Below are positions 10,574-20,248 of a DNA stretch of 64,000 bases, piece after piece. Numbering within the stretch: position 1 is the stretch's first letter; each line of letters starts with the position of its first letter. This stretch comes from Methylobacter tundripaludum SV96 (lineage in GTDB: Bacteria; Pseudomonadota; Gammaproteobacteria; Methylococcales; Methylomonadaceae): contig NZ_JH109153.1 of assembly GCF_000190755.2 (NCBI RefSeq), positions 124,001 through 188,000 on the forward strand, written 5' to 3'. Made by a program: the position numbers and the translations under genes. The notes beneath the pieces were generated by a model. That model did not search any database. It was not told the origin of the DNA and was given only the letters and a program-made list of their open reading frames with translations.

Positions 10574-10647
10574 AATAAGGTCAAAGCTAACGTTCATCTA
10601 TTCGTATCATTACCTAAAAATTAGGCGCAATGGTCTGTTCTTGGCGG

Positions 10648-11949
10648 CTACTTCAAATTTTCAATCAATACATCAGCAAACTCGCTACATTTGACTTCTG
10701 TCGCCCCTTCCATCTGCCGGGCAAAATCATAAGTCACCCGTTTACCGGCAATAGCGACATCCATGGCATTAATGACCGCATCGGCGGCTTCTGTCCAGCC
10801 CATATAGCGCAACATCATTTCGCCGGACAGGATCAATGAACCGGGATTCACTTTATCCAAATCGGCGTATTTCGGTGCCGTGCCGTGCGTGGCCTCAAAA
10901 ACAGCGGTGCCGGTTTGATAATTGATATTGCCGCCGGGTGCAATGCCGATGCCGCCGACTTGCGCGGCCAAGGCATCGGATAAATAGTCGCCGTTCAAAT
11001 TCAATGTAGCGATCACATCGAAGTCTTCAGGCCGGGTCAAAACCTGCTGCAAGGTAATGTCGGCGATAGAGTCTTTAATTAAAATGCGCCCCTTTGCCAG
11101 CGCTTCGGCCTGAACCTTGTTTGCCGCCTCTACGCCAAACTCGGCACGGGTTTTTTCCCAGTGTCCCCAGGTATAGACGTGCTCGGGATATTCGCGCTCC
11201 GCCAACTTATAAGCCCAATTACGAAACGCCCCTTCGGTAAATTTCATAATGTTGCCTTTATGTACAATCGTCAGGGATTTGCGTTTATTGGTGACGGCAT
11301 ACTCGATAGCGGAGCGAATCAGGCGCTCTGTGCCTTCCTGCGAGACCGGTTTTATGCCGATGCCGGAAGATTCCGGGAATCGGATTTTTGCGTATTGCTT
11401 GGGGAAATTTTCTTTTAACAGTGTTAGAAAAATCTTTACATCGTCGCTGCCTTGTTCAAACTCGATACCGGCGTAAATATCCTCGGTATTTTCCCGAAAA
11501 ATCACCATATCGACGGCTCCGGGATTTTTTACCGGCGAAGGTACGCCCTGAAACCATCTGACTGGCCGCAAACACACATACATATCCAGTAATTGGCGCA
11601 AAGCCACGTTCAGAGAACTGATGCCGCCCCCTACCGGCGTGGTCAACGGGCCTTTAATGGACACCAGATAATGCTTGCAAGCCTCGACGGTTTCATCGGG
11701 AAGCCAGGTATCAAACAAGCGGTGGGATTTTTCTCCTGCATACACTTCCATCCAGTGAATTTTCTTTTGCCCGGAATAGGCGCTTGCAACGGCCGCATCC
11801 AAAACACGAACGGCGGCGCGCCAAATATCCGGCCCGGTACCGTCGCCTTCAATAAATGGAATAATCGGATTATCCGGCACGACCAGCTTGCCGTTTTGTA
11901 GAGTGATAGCGCTGCCGTTTGCGGGTGGGTTGAGTGTGAGACTAGCCAT
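10648..11949 (-). CDS. icd: Isocitrate dehydrogenase, NADP-dependent
   Basis: Oxidises isocitrate to 2-oxoglutarate with NADP in the TCA cycle. The 433-residue frame resembles the E. coli Icd type: [20 protein letters not shown] (substrate serine), [11 protein letters not shown], and [13 protein letters not shown]. The Lys-Tyr in that last motif is the known NADP-selecting pair. The start is the ATG at 11949, where AAGGAG lies about 7 nt upstream; the frame is open 30 codons further without support. It is divergent from a second, NAD-type isocitrate dehydrogenase at 12165. Confidence 0.95.
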   Translation of the reverse strand: MASLTLNPPANGSAITLQNGKLVVPDNPIIPFIEGDGTGPDIWRAAVRVLDAAVASAYSGQKKIHWMEVYAGEKSHRLFDTWLPDETVEACKHYLVSIKGPLTTPVGGGISSLNVALRQLLDMYVCLRPVRWFQGVPSPVKNPGAVDMVIFRENTEDIYAGIEFEQGSDDVKIFLTLLKENFPKQYAKIRFPESSGIGIKPVSQEGTERLIRSAIEYAVTNKRKSLTIVHKGNIMKFTEGAFRNWAYKLAEREYPEHVYTWGHWEKTRAEFGVEAANKVQAEALAKGRILIKDSIADITLQQVLTRPEDFDVIATLNLNGDYLSDALAAQVGGIGIAPGGNINYQTGTAVFEATHGTAPKYADLDKVNPGSLILSGEMMLRYMGWTEAADAVINAMDVAIAGKRVTYDFARQMEGATEVKCSEFADVLIENLK

Positions 11950-12164
11950 AACAACTCCTTCAAATAATATTGAGCAATGTTGCGCAAGGTAGCGACGTCG
12001 GACCGCACCAACAGTAGGCGCATTAGGCGACGTCTCCATGGACTTAACGCATCATAGCAAAAGGCTGGCGATTTGCACCATTTAACCACTGCAGCTGGAT
12101 AAACACAGGCCTAAAGCACTATAATTTACACAATGATCTGTTTTTTTTAAACTTGGAGAAATGA

Positions 12165-13178
12165 ATGCACGCAGTTACGTTGATAAAAGGTGATGGAATT
12201 GGCCCATCAATAATGGATGAAGCTGTTAAAGTTATTGACGCGTCCGGCGTAAAAATTCAGTGGGAAGAAGCGTTTGCCGGTTTGGCCGCTTTTGAACAAT
12301 TCGGCACGCCGCTGCCGGATGAAACCATGGCATCAATAGACAGAACCCGTCTGGCATTTAAAGGCCCGTTAACCACGGTTGTCGGCGGTTCCGGGTTTAG
12401 AAGCATTAACGTGGCATTGCGGCAGAAGTATGAGCTGTATGCCAACGTCCGTCCCGCCAAAAGCTGGGCAGGCGTAAAAACCCGCTATGACGATGTCGAT
12501 ATTGTTATCGTCAGGGAAAATACCGAAGGACTCTACGCGGGGCTTGAGCATTATCTAACCCCTAAAAAAGACATCGCAGAAAGTCTGGCCGTCGTCACCC
12601 GAACCGGTTCGCAACGCGTGATCGACTATGCTTTTAAATACGCGCAGGATAACAACCGTAAAAAAGTAACCGTTTGCCATAAAGCCAATATCTTAAAATT
12701 TACCCAGGGACTGTTTCTGGATGTCGCCCGGGAAACAGCCGTGCGCTACCCCGACATTCAGTTTGACGAAAAAATCATTGATGCATCCTGCATGCACATG
12801 GTGATGGACCCGTCGCAGTTTGACGTCATCGTCTGCACCAACATGTTCGGCGACATCCTGTCCGATTTGACCGCAGGTCTGGTGGGCGGACTGGGCTTGA
12901 TCCCCGGCGCCAATATCGGTAACGATGCGGCCTTGTTTGAAGCCGTACACGGCAGCGCGCCCGACATCACCGGGAAAAACCTGGCTAATCCTACCGCTGT
13001 GATCATGGCAGGCGTGATGATGCTGGATCATCTCGGCGAACACGAAGCGGCCGCTAAAATAAAAGCAGCGGTTGAAAAAGTGGTTAATGAAGGCAAGTTT
13101 GTTACGCCGGATCTAAATCCGCAATCCAAATGCGGAACCATTGAAATGGGCAATGCGATTGTTGAGGCGATGAAGTAA
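12165..13178 (+). CDS. Isocitrate dehydrogenase, NAD-dependent type
   Basis: A 337-residue member of the isocitrate/isopropylmalate dehydrogenase family. It shows GDGIGPSIMDEA, RSINVALRQKYELYANVRP, VRENTEGLYAG, and VHGSAPDITGKNLANP. Asp-Ile replaces the Lys-Tyr of NADP enzymes at the cofactor site, which predicts NAD use. Homoisocitrate or isopropylmalate activity is less likely because the RSINVALRQ substrate loop is of the isocitrate type. The start has GGAG about 7 nt upstream. It reads toward acnB, so the two may form a TCA unit, with a palindromic repeat in the gap. Confidence 0.88.
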   Translation: MHAVTLIKGDGIGPSIMDEAVKVIDASGVKIQWEEAFAGLAAFEQFGTPLPDETMASIDRTRLAFKGPLTTVVGGSGFRSINVALRQKYELYANVRPAKSWAGVKTRYDDVDIVIVRENTEGLYAGLEHYLTPKKDIAESLAVVTRTGSQRVIDYAFKYAQDNNRKKVTVCHKANILKFTQGLFLDVARETAVRYPDIQFDEKIIDASCMHMVMDPSQFDVIVCTNMFGDILSDLTAGLVGGLGLIPGANIGNDAALFEAVHGSAPDITGKNLANPTAVIMAGVMMLDHLGEHEAAAKIKAAVEKVVNEGKFVTPDLNPQSKCGTIEMGNAIVEAMK

Positions 13179-13184
13179 AACGGC

Positions 13185-13305
13185 ATCGTTCCCACGCTTC
13201 CGGGCGTGGGAACGCAGTCATGGACGCTCCAGCGTCCACTACTGATGTTGAATGCGACGCTGGAGCATCGCTTACCGCATTCCCACGCCGGAGCGTGGGA
13301 ACGAT
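13185..13305. repeat. Composite palindromic (REP/MITE-like) element
   Basis: A 121-bp unit bounded by the inverted repeat ATCGTTCCCACGCT/AGCGTGGGAACGAT. It contains an internal hairpin next to each end and a central one around TGGACGCTCCAGCGTCCA. It lies between the NAD-isocitrate dehydrogenase gene and acnB. The layout is like a non-autonomous palindromic repeat and it could shape the mRNA between the two genes. Confidence 0.8.
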
Positions 13306-13338
13306 AAAATGTTTTAAACCCTCTTCCAGGAACTCCCC

Positions 13339-15897
13339 ATGCTAGAACAATACCGCAAACACGTAGCAGAACGCGCCGCCGAAGGCATCGTACCCAAGCC
13401 GCTTGATGCAGAGCAGGTTGCCGCTTTGGTCGAGCTGATTAAACAACCGCCCGCAGGAGAAGAGCAATTCGTACTCGATCTGTTGGCTAACCGCGTTCCT
13501 GCCGGTGTTGACGAGGCGGCTTATGTTAAAGCGGGATTCCTGGCAGCCATCGCAAAAGGCGAAATCAGCTCACCGATTCTGGATGCGGCGCGCGCCACCG
13601 AATTGCTGGGCACCATGCTGGGCGGTTATAACATCGCGCCGTTGATCGATCTGCTGGATAACCAAGCGCTGGCTCCGATTGCCGCCAAAGCGCTGTCCCA
13701 TACCCTGCTGATATTCGATGCTTTCCACGATGTGCAGGAAAAAGCCGATGCAGGGAACCCATTCGCCAAGCAGGTGCTTAATGCCTGGGCGGAAGCGGAA
13801 TGGTTCACCAGCAAGCCCAAAATGCCTGAAAAACTCACGGTGACCGTGTTTAAAGTAACCGGCGAAACCAATACCGACGATCTGTCACCGGCTCCCGATG
13901 CCTGGTCGCGCCCCGACATTCCGTTACATGCCAAAGCCATGCTGAAAATGCCGCGCGAAGGCATTACCAACGCCGAACAGCAAATCGTCGAACTCAAGCA
14001 AAAAGGCTTTCCGGTCGCTTATGTCGGCGATGTGGTCGGCACCGGTTCTTCGCGCAAATCGGCGACCAATTCGGTATTGTGGTTCATGGGCAATGACATT
14101 CCGTACATCCCCAACAAGCGCGAAGGCGGCGTTTGCATCGGCGGCAAAATCGCGCCGATTTTCTTTAACACCATGGAAGACTCAGGCGCCCTGCCCTTTG
14201 AATGCGATGTGACCCAAATGGCGATGGGCGATGTGATCGACATTTATCCGTATGCGGGCGAAGTTAAGCGTCACGACAGCGGCGAACTGATCTGCAAATT
14301 CGAACTGAAAACCGATGTGATCCTGGACGAAGTACGCGCCGGTGGCCGTATTCCGTTAATTATCGGCCGGGGTTTGACTGACCGTGCGCGTAAGGTGCTG
14401 GGCTTGGCCGCATCCACGGTTTTTAGCCGTCCGGTTGACGCCAAAGACAGCGGCAAAGGTTATACGCTGGCGCAAAAAATGGTCGGCAAGGCTTGCGGCG
14501 TTGCGGGTGTTCGTCCCAACACTTACTGCGAACCGCACATGACAACCGTGGGTTCCCAAGACACCACCGGACCCATGACTCGCGACGAGTTGAAAGATTT
14601 AGCCTGTTTGGGTTTTTCAGCCGATCTGGTGCTGCAATCGTTCTGCCATACCGCGGCATATCCGAAGCCTGTTGACGTCACCATGCAGCATACGCTGCCG
14701 GATTTCATTATGAACCGCGGCGGCGTGTCGCTCCGTCCCGGCGACGGTATTATTCATTCCTGGCTGAACCGGATGCTGTTGCCGGATACCGTCGGCACCG
14801 GCGGCGACTCGCACACCCGCTTCCCTATCGGCATCTCATTTCCCGCCGGTTCAGGCTTGGTCGCGTTTGCCGCAGCAACCGGCGTGATGCCGCTGGATAT
14901 GCCCGAATCGGTTTTGGTCCGCTTTAAAGGCGAGATGCAGCCAGGCATTACTTTGCGCGATCTGGTCAATGCGATTCCTTACGTGGCGATACAGCGCGGC
15001 TTGCTGACCGTTGAAAAACAGGGCAAGAAGAACGTGTTTTCAGGCCGCATCCTGGAAATCGAAGGCTTGCCGGATTTGAAAGTGGAGCAGGCTTTTGAAT
15101 TGTCCGATGCCTCGGCCGAGCGTTCTGCCGGTGGCTGCACGGTGCGCTTGAACGAAGCGCCGATCCGCGAGTATCTGAATTCAAACATTACCCTGCTGAA
15201 ATGGATGATAGCCGAAGGTTACGGCGATGTACGCACCATCGAACGCCGGATCAAAGCCATGGAAGAATGGCTGGCTAATCCGGTATTGCTGGAGCCGGAT
15301 GCCGACGCGGAATACTTTGAAATCATCGAAATCGACATGAGTGAAATCAAGGAACCGTTGCTGGCCTGCCCCAATGACCCGGATGATGTGAAAACGCTGT
15401 CTGCTGTCGCCGGCACTAAAATCGACGAAGTGTTTTTGGGTTCCTGCATGACCAATATCGGTCATTTCCGCGCCGCCGGTAAATTGCTGGAAAAACACCA
15501 AGGCGAATTGCCGACCCAATTGTGGGTAGCCCCGCCGACTAAAATGGATCAAACCCAATTAACCGAGGAAGGCTATTACAGCACCTTCGATAAAGCCGGT
15601 GCGCGCACCGAAATGCCGGGGTGTTCATTATGCATGGGTAATCAGGCGCGGGTCGCCGAAAACGCTACCGTGGTTTCCACTTCAACACGGAACTTCCCTA
15701 ACCGTTTGGGTAATGGCGCTAATGTGTATTTGTCGTCGGCAGAGCTGGCGGCAGTATGTTCGATTCTGGGCAAAATTCCGACTTTTGACGAATACATGCA
15801 CTATGCAAGTCAGATTAACGAAACAGCCGAGGATACCTATCGTTATTTGAATTTTGACCGGATGGATAGTTATCGGCAAAAGGCTAACCACGCATAG
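13339..15897 (+). CDS. acnB: Aconitate hydratase B
   Basis: Bifunctional aconitase / 2-methylisocitrate dehydratase of the TCA cycle, cytoplasmic, with a 4Fe-4S cluster. The 852 residues (E. coli 865) show an N-terminal HEAT-like helical domain, the swivel domain (about 165-370) and the catalytic domains. The cluster cysteines are visible in [10 protein letters not shown] and in [12 protein letters not shown] near the C-terminus. An AGGAA ribosome-binding site lies just before the ATG. It is downstream of the NAD-type isocitrate dehydrogenase gene. Confidence 0.97.
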   Translation: MLEQYRKHVAERAAEGIVPKPLDAEQVAALVELIKQPPAGEEQFVLDLLANRVPAGVDEAAYVKAGFLAAIAKGEISSPILDAARATELLGTMLGGYNIAPLIDLLDNQALAPIAAKALSHTLLIFDAFHDVQEKADAGNPFAKQVLNAWAEAEWFTSKPKMPEKLTVTVFKVTGETNTDDLSPAPDAWSRPDIPLHAKAMLKMPREGITNAEQQIVELKQKGFPVAYVGDVVGTGSSRKSATNSVLWFMGNDIPYIPNKREGGVCIGGKIAPIFFNTMEDSGALPFECDVTQMAMGDVIDIYPYAGEVKRHDSGELICKFELKTDVILDEVRAGGRIPLIIGRGLTDRARKVLGLAASTVFSRPVDAKDSGKGYTLAQKMVGKACGVAGVRPNTYCEPHMTTVGSQDTTGPMTRDELKDLACLGFSADLVLQSFCHTAAYPKPVDVTMQHTLPDFIMNRGGVSLRPGDGIIHSWLNRMLLPDTVGTGGDSHTRFPIGISFPAGSGLVAFAAATGVMPLDMPESVLVRFKGEMQPGITLRDLVNAIPYVAIQRGLLTVEKQGKKNVFSGRILEIEGLPDLKVEQAFELSDASAERSAGGCTVRLNEAPIREYLNSNITLLKWMIAEGYGDVRTIERRIKAMEEWLANPVLLEPDADAEYFEIIEIDMSEIKEPLLACPNDPDDVKTLSAVAGTKIDEVFLGSCMTNIGHFRAAGKLLEKHQGELPTQLWVAPPTKMDQTQLTEEGYYSTFDKAGARTEMPGCSLCMGNQARVAENATVVSTSTRNFPNRLGNGANVYLSSAELAAVCSILGKIPTFDEYMHYASQINETAEDTYRYLNFDRMDSYRQKANHA

Positions 15898-15955
15898 AAC
15901 TTAGACTGCTGGATTATTAGACCGAGACTCAGAAGTATCGCACAATTCGTATTAA

Positions 15956-16477
15956 CGTCATCCCGGCAGGGAATGCCGGGAACCAGAACACAGGGATGTG
16001 CCAGAGTGAACGTATGGAAAAACAACCGTGCGTATATCGTGTGCTTATAATTATTGCACAAATTGTATCAACGTCATCCCGGCAGGGAATGCCGGGATCC
16101 AGAACACAAGGATGTGCCAGAGTGAACGTATGGAAAAACAACCGTGCGTGTATCGTGTACTTATAATCATTACACAAAAATTGTATCAACGTCATCCCGG
16201 CATGGAATGCCGGGAACCAGAACACAGGGATGTGCCAGAGTGAACGTATGGAAAAACAACCGTGCATGTATCGTGTGCTTATAATCATTGCACAAATTGC
16301 ATCAACGTCATCCCGGCAGGAAATGCCGGGAACCAAAACACAGGGATGTGCCAGAGTGAACGTATGGAAAAACAACCGCGTGTATCGTGTGCTTATAATC
16401 ATTGCACAAATTGCATCAACGTCATCCCGGCAGGGAATGCCGGGAACCAGAACACAGGGATGTGCTACAGTGAACCT
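15956..16477 (+). repeat. Tandem array: five palindromes with GIY-YIG gene leader stubs
   Basis: Five copies start with CGTCATCCCGGC at 15956, 16072, 16190, 16306 and 16420 (periods 116, 118, 116 and 114). Each unit has a hairpin (CCCGGCAGGGAATGCCGGG or a close variant), a leader containing ACACAGGGATGTG, then ATGGAAAAACAACC. That is the start codon and first codons of the nuclease gene at 16478. In copies 1-4 this stub runs into about 40 bp containing TATAAT or TATAAT-like boxes and then the next hairpin; copy 5 runs into the intact gene. Copies differ by a few substitutions and 1-3 base indels. Confidence 0.92.
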
Positions 16478-16810
16478 ATGGAAAAACAACCCTGTGTTTA
16501 TATTCTTGCCAGCCGCCCTAATGGGACGCTTTATATTGGAGTCACATCCAATCTAATCGGGCGCGTATATCAACACCGTCAGAATTTAATTGCCGGTTTT
16601 ACTCAGCGTTACAACGTACATAACCTAGTCTGGTACGAACCACACGAGCAACTGGAAAGCGCCATCTTGCGGGAAAAACAACTCAAAAATTGGTCTCGCG
16701 TGGCAAAAAAGCGGTTGATTGAATTGACTAATCCCCAGTGGCATGACTTGTCGCCTGATCTGGGGTTGCCATCCCTGGCAGCTGGATCCCGGCATTCCCT
16801 GCCGGGATGA
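16478..16810 (+). CDS. Small GIY-YIG nuclease, bounded by inverted palindromes
   Basis: A 110-residue single-domain GIY-YIG protein (COG2827-like). The motif is VYIL at 7-10 and LYIG at 18-21, with the conserved arginine in GRVYQHR (Arg29) and the catalytic glutamate in LREKQLKNW (about Glu66). The fold predicts DNA cleavage. The start codon is the fifth repeat of a leader found in four upstream stubs. The last residues (GSRHSLPG) and the TGA stop are encoded by an inverted copy of the upstream palindrome, so the gene sits between inverted hairpins like a small mobile unit. A role in repair or in repeat mobility is inference. Confidence 0.85.
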   Translation: MEKQPCVYILASRPNGTLYIGVTSNLIGRVYQHRQNLIAGFTQRYNVHNLVWYEPHEQLESAILREKQLKNWSRVAKKRLIELTNPQWHDLSPDLGLPSLAAGSRHSLPG

Positions 16811-16811
16811 C
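16782..16811 (-). repeat. Inverted copy of the array palindrome at the gene end
   Basis: These 30 bases are the exact reverse complement of the palindrome start of repeat copy 2 (from 16073). They contain the stop codon of the GIY-YIG gene. With the array on the left, the gene is enclosed by inverted hairpins. Confidence 0.9.
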
Positions 16812-16873
16812 AAGCTACATTGGTATCTGTACCCCTCGCTGGGAAACATGCTCCTCCACTTGCAAAAGCAACC

Positions 16874-18028
16874 ATGCCAGAAATAACCTTTCAACAAACA
16901 ATCACAAAACTGTCCCAAGACAACCCCGGCTTGCTGGAAAAGCAATACAACGGCCTGGTAGCGCAAGGCCACATCCAACACGAGTCCATGCAAATCACCG
17001 CCTTACACCACCTGCAAACCTTACTAGACAACTTGCTGGCAACTATCGAGTACGAGCAAAAATCAACACTACATAAACTCATCCTACCCAGACCTGCCAA
17101 CTACCAAAGCCTCTACATCTACGGCAACGTAGGCCGAGGCAAGTCCATGCTGATGGATTTGTTTTTCGAGGCCTGCCCGATCCGCCAAAAACGGCGGGTG
17201 CATTTCCATGCTTTCATGCAGGAAGTCCACGCCTTCATCCACCAATGGCGCAGGAAAAACAACACCGACGCGATTTCCGCCTTGGCAAAACATATCAGGG
17301 AATCGGAATTGCTGCTTTGCTTCGACGAGTTTCATGTCTCCGACATAGCCGACGCAATGATTTTGGTGCGGCTGTTCCGCAGGCTGTTCGAATTGGGCAT
17401 CGTGGTCGTGATCACCTCCAACTGCCATCCAAACGAACTCTATCATGACGGCCTGCAACGCGAGCTGTTCCTGCCTTTTGTCGGACTCCTGCAGGAAAAA
17501 GCCAAAGTCATAGAACTGGTTGCAAACCGGGATTACCGGCTCAGCCATTTACATGCGCTGAAGAGCACTTATTACTATCCGCTGGATGAGCAGGCCGCCA
17601 ACTTCATACGACAAAGTTATAACGAATTGACTAATTTTGCCCCGCTGAAACCGGGCGTTGTGGAGGTATTAGGCAGAAAAGTAGTGCTGTCAGCGGTACA
17701 CGGCAATGTCGCCCTGACCTCCTTTGATGAACTGTGCATGCACGCCTTAGGCCCGGCCGATTACCTGGAAATCGGCAACCGCTTCGACATCGTGATCCTG
17801 GCTGACATCCCCAAACTGACCAACGAAAAATGTAACGAAGCCAAGCGTTTTGTCACGCTGATCGATGCGCTGTACGAGCATAAAGTGAAACTGATCTGCA
17901 CCGCCGAAGTCCCAGCCCAGGAACTTTACACCTCCGGCGAAGGCTCGTTTGAATTCGAACGGACGGTGTCAAGGTTGATCGATATGCAGTCGGAGAGTTA
18001 TTTGCATATTGAACATGCCAGCCGTTGA
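16874..18028 (+). CDS. zapE: Cell division protein ZapE (AFG1-like ATPase)
   Basis: Cytoplasmic P-loop ATPase of the AFG1/ZapE family; in E. coli it associates with the Z-ring under stress and low oxygen. The 384-residue frame has Walker A YGNVGRGKSMLMD (residues 83-95), LCFDEFHVSDIADAM (Walker B with family-specific DEFxVxDIxDA), ITSNCHPNELYHDGLQR and the C-terminal FERTVSRLIDMQS. The ATG at 16874 fits the family N-terminus; a TTG at 16820 in the same frame would start inside repeat-adjacent sequence. No strong ribosome-binding site is seen. Confidence 0.92.
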   Translation: MPEITFQQTITKLSQDNPGLLEKQYNGLVAQGHIQHESMQITALHHLQTLLDNLLATIEYEQKSTLHKLILPRPANYQSLYIYGNVGRGKSMLMDLFFEACPIRQKRRVHFHAFMQEVHAFIHQWRRKNNTDAISALAKHIRESELLLCFDEFHVSDIADAMILVRLFRRLFELGIVVVITSNCHPNELYHDGLQRELFLPFVGLLQEKAKVIELVANRDYRLSHLHALKSTYYYPLDEQAANFIRQSYNELTNFAPLKPGVVEVLGRKVVLSAVHGNVALTSFDELCMHALGPADYLEIGNRFDIVILADIPKLTNEKCNEAKRFVTLIDALYEHKVKLICTAEVPAQELYTSGEGSFEFERTVSRLIDMQSESYLHIEHASR

Positions 18029-18055
18029 ATCTACTGGGACGATTCTTCTCATGAC

Positions 18056-19990
18056 CTACAATTCTAAAAACTCTTGCTGCACATCAATTTCATTATTAAT
18101 TTCCTCTAGTAATTTTTGAGCTGCTATTTCATCAAATTGCCACTCAATACTACATTCAATAAGCTTGTTTATATTTTCAAAATATTCTGCTTGATTAACA
18201 ATGGTTGATTGATTTTCATCAATTTCATAAACCCCATCAATTCCGTTATAAGTATTGAAAATAATATCCAGGCCTTCTGAGTATTTAATTTTTTTTATAA
18301 AAAATAATTCTATTGATTGACTATGCAATACATTGATTGAATTAGAGATTAATGTATTAAAAACAAATATTTGGGAATTTCCATCTAAATGCCTATGGTA
18401 ACCTCCAAAATTAAATTTATTATTTCCCCCTAAATCACGAAATAAATTATCACACAATTTTTCAGATAACTCTTTACTTTTGGCATTGATAAGATACAAC
18501 TTATTCCCTACTAACAATTTTTTTCTTTTTATAATTAACTCTCGGTTAATTTTGTTAGGCATGTTCGTATAAATTGAGTTAAACTCTTTTAATAAATTTT
18601 CTAATATGTCTTTTAAAATTGATTGTCTAAAATAGGATGACTCAATATCAGCACATAAAGAAACTAAATTAATATGACTATCAAAGTTTACTTCTTTATA
18701 ATATTTAAGCAATATTTCTAATTGTTTTCCTTGCATATTTCTACAAATACATAAAGCCGAAAAATACTCCTGAATTGAACGGTGCGCCCATCGAATATAA
18801 TTACCTTCATGAATCATTAATGGAACTGCATGAGTTAAATCATGAATAATATCGGAGGATATTGCTGTAGGTAACGCTGCTAGTTGTTTTGCCTTATCAA
18901 CAAATTTAAGCAGCTCATCTTTTGTGTACTCAACCTTTTGTTCTCTGTAGGATAAATACCCTAAATAACGTAACACTTGTTCAAATGCATCAATATCAAG
19001 TTTACTTCGTTTATTTCTTTGAAATTCTCCACCTTCTTTAGTCAAGTCATGTGACTCATACAAGGCCTCGAATACTTGACGGTAAAAAATATGCCGTTTC
19101 AAAGGAATTATTGCCTTGTACTCGAAAGACTTATAAAGGAGTGAAGTCAGCAATGGATTAACAAGAAATTCTTCGATATTTTTATATTCTGGTTGTTCCA
19201 ATTTACTGACTAATTTTTCTGCTAAATTATTTTCTGCATACTTCCGTAATAAACAAAATGCTTCTTCTCTTAATAGCGGTTTGATGGTGAAACGTTGAAA
19301 ATCAGCAAATGCAATCAGCCCTTTTTCGTCCCTAGAGGTTATAAAATACTTATTCTTTGGAGCTTTCGTAATAAAAGTTTGTAAATTTGCTGTTACTTCA
19401 GGTCTTTCGCTATCAGCTATTTCATCATAACCGTCAAAGAAAAACACAAACTCTCCTGATTCTAACAAATTAATGATTAAGCTACGCTCACTGCTACCAT
19501 CAATTTCTGCCAGTTGTTCTATAATAAAATCAAGTAACAATTTTTCTCTTGATAACTTACGAAGTTCGATAAATACCGGCATTCCAGATTTTTGTTTAAC
19601 ACAATTAATAAACAAGTATTTAAGTAAAGTCGACTTACCCATTCCAGCCGTATCGACAATAAGTAGTTTGTTTAATTTATTTACGGTTTTGAGTGGGTAT
19701 GAATTTATTTTTTCTTCAACTGTTTTATCGCTTCCAGATGTATGCTTCACAAGTGTTAGCGGAATATAATAATCATCAAGGCGTTTTTGTTCATTTTTAA
19801 ATACTATCGATGTAAATCGTGAATGTCTTTCATATTCATTTTCTAAATATTTCCCATAAGAATTAAAAATATGGTGATAAGTTAGTTTTAGCTCTTCGTT
19901 AATTTTTGAAGTTAACTTATCAATAACAGGTTTTAATAAATCAGCTACAGGTTTAGCTAAAACAGCTATTGTGGCGGTAGTTAGTGCCAT
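18056..19990 (-). CDS. NACHT-domain STAND NTPase (candidate anti-phage protein)
   Basis: A 644-residue soluble protein. A helical N-terminal region (1-100) without a known effector domain is followed by a NACHT module. The P-loop is VDTAGMGKSTLLKYL (Lys119), the hydrophobic Walker B strand ends in FFFDGYDE (Asp186, Asp189) and the sensor region is FITSR (Arg220). HRSIQEYFSA is typical of the C-terminal end of the NTPase region. A C-terminal domain of about 200 residues has no motif I recognise. Bacterial NACHT proteins are known to act in phage defence. Base composition is clearly more AT-rich than the flanking genes, suggesting horizontal origin. GGAGG lies 4 nt before the ATG. It stands alone, convergent with zapE. 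Confidence 0.88.
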   Translation of the reverse strand: MALTTATIAVLAKPVADLLKPVIDKLTSKINEELKLTYHHIFNSYGKYLENEYERHSRFTSIVFKNEQKRLDDYYIPLTLVKHTSGSDKTVEEKINSYPLKTVNKLNKLLIVDTAGMGKSTLLKYLFINCVKQKSGMPVFIELRKLSREKLLLDFIIEQLAEIDGSSERSLIINLLESGEFVFFFDGYDEIADSERPEVTANLQTFITKAPKNKYFITSRDEKGLIAFADFQRFTIKPLLREEAFCLLRKYAENNLAEKLVSKLEQPEYKNIEEFLVNPLLTSLLYKSFEYKAIIPLKRHIFYRQVFEALYESHDLTKEGGEFQRNKRSKLDIDAFEQVLRYLGYLSYREQKVEYTKDELLKFVDKAKQLAALPTAISSDIIHDLTHAVPLMIHEGNYIRWAHRSIQEYFSALCICRNMQGKQLEILLKYYKEVNFDSHINLVSLCADIESSYFRQSILKDILENLLKEFNSIYTNMPNKINRELIIKRKKLLVGNKLYLINAKSKELSEKLCDNLFRDLGGNNKFNFGGYHRHLDGNSQIFVFNTLISNSINVLHSQSIELFFIKKIKYSEGLDIIFNTYNGIDGVYEIDENQSTIVNQAEYFENINKLIECSIEWQFDEIAAQKLLEEINNEIDVQQEFLEL

Positions 19991-20248
19991 AAATCCTCCA
20001 ATTTGGTTAATTTCTAATCATTTGAACATGATCTTTCTTTGTAATAATACCATTTGGAGCTCAAGCTCAGTTGATTTTATTACTTTTGTCGGATGCCAAC
20101 AACAATCGAACAAAACAGTGTCAGGCCTTGCAATATCACACATAGATACTTTGAATATGCCCTCTTTTGTACTCCAAATTACCGGCGACTAATGAAAGGT
20201 TACCCCCGCAAAATATCTTGTTGAAAATAAAATTATAAATTCCTAACC

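Noticed and set aside
15956-16477. CRISPR array interpretation of the five repeats
   Set aside because: Almost the whole 116-bp unit is conserved, with no variable spacers, and no cas gene is near.
15929-16489. Minus-strand frame of 186 codons across the tandem array
   Set aside because: It is open only because the repeat units translate in this frame; the sequence is periodic and the array is explained as DNA repeats.
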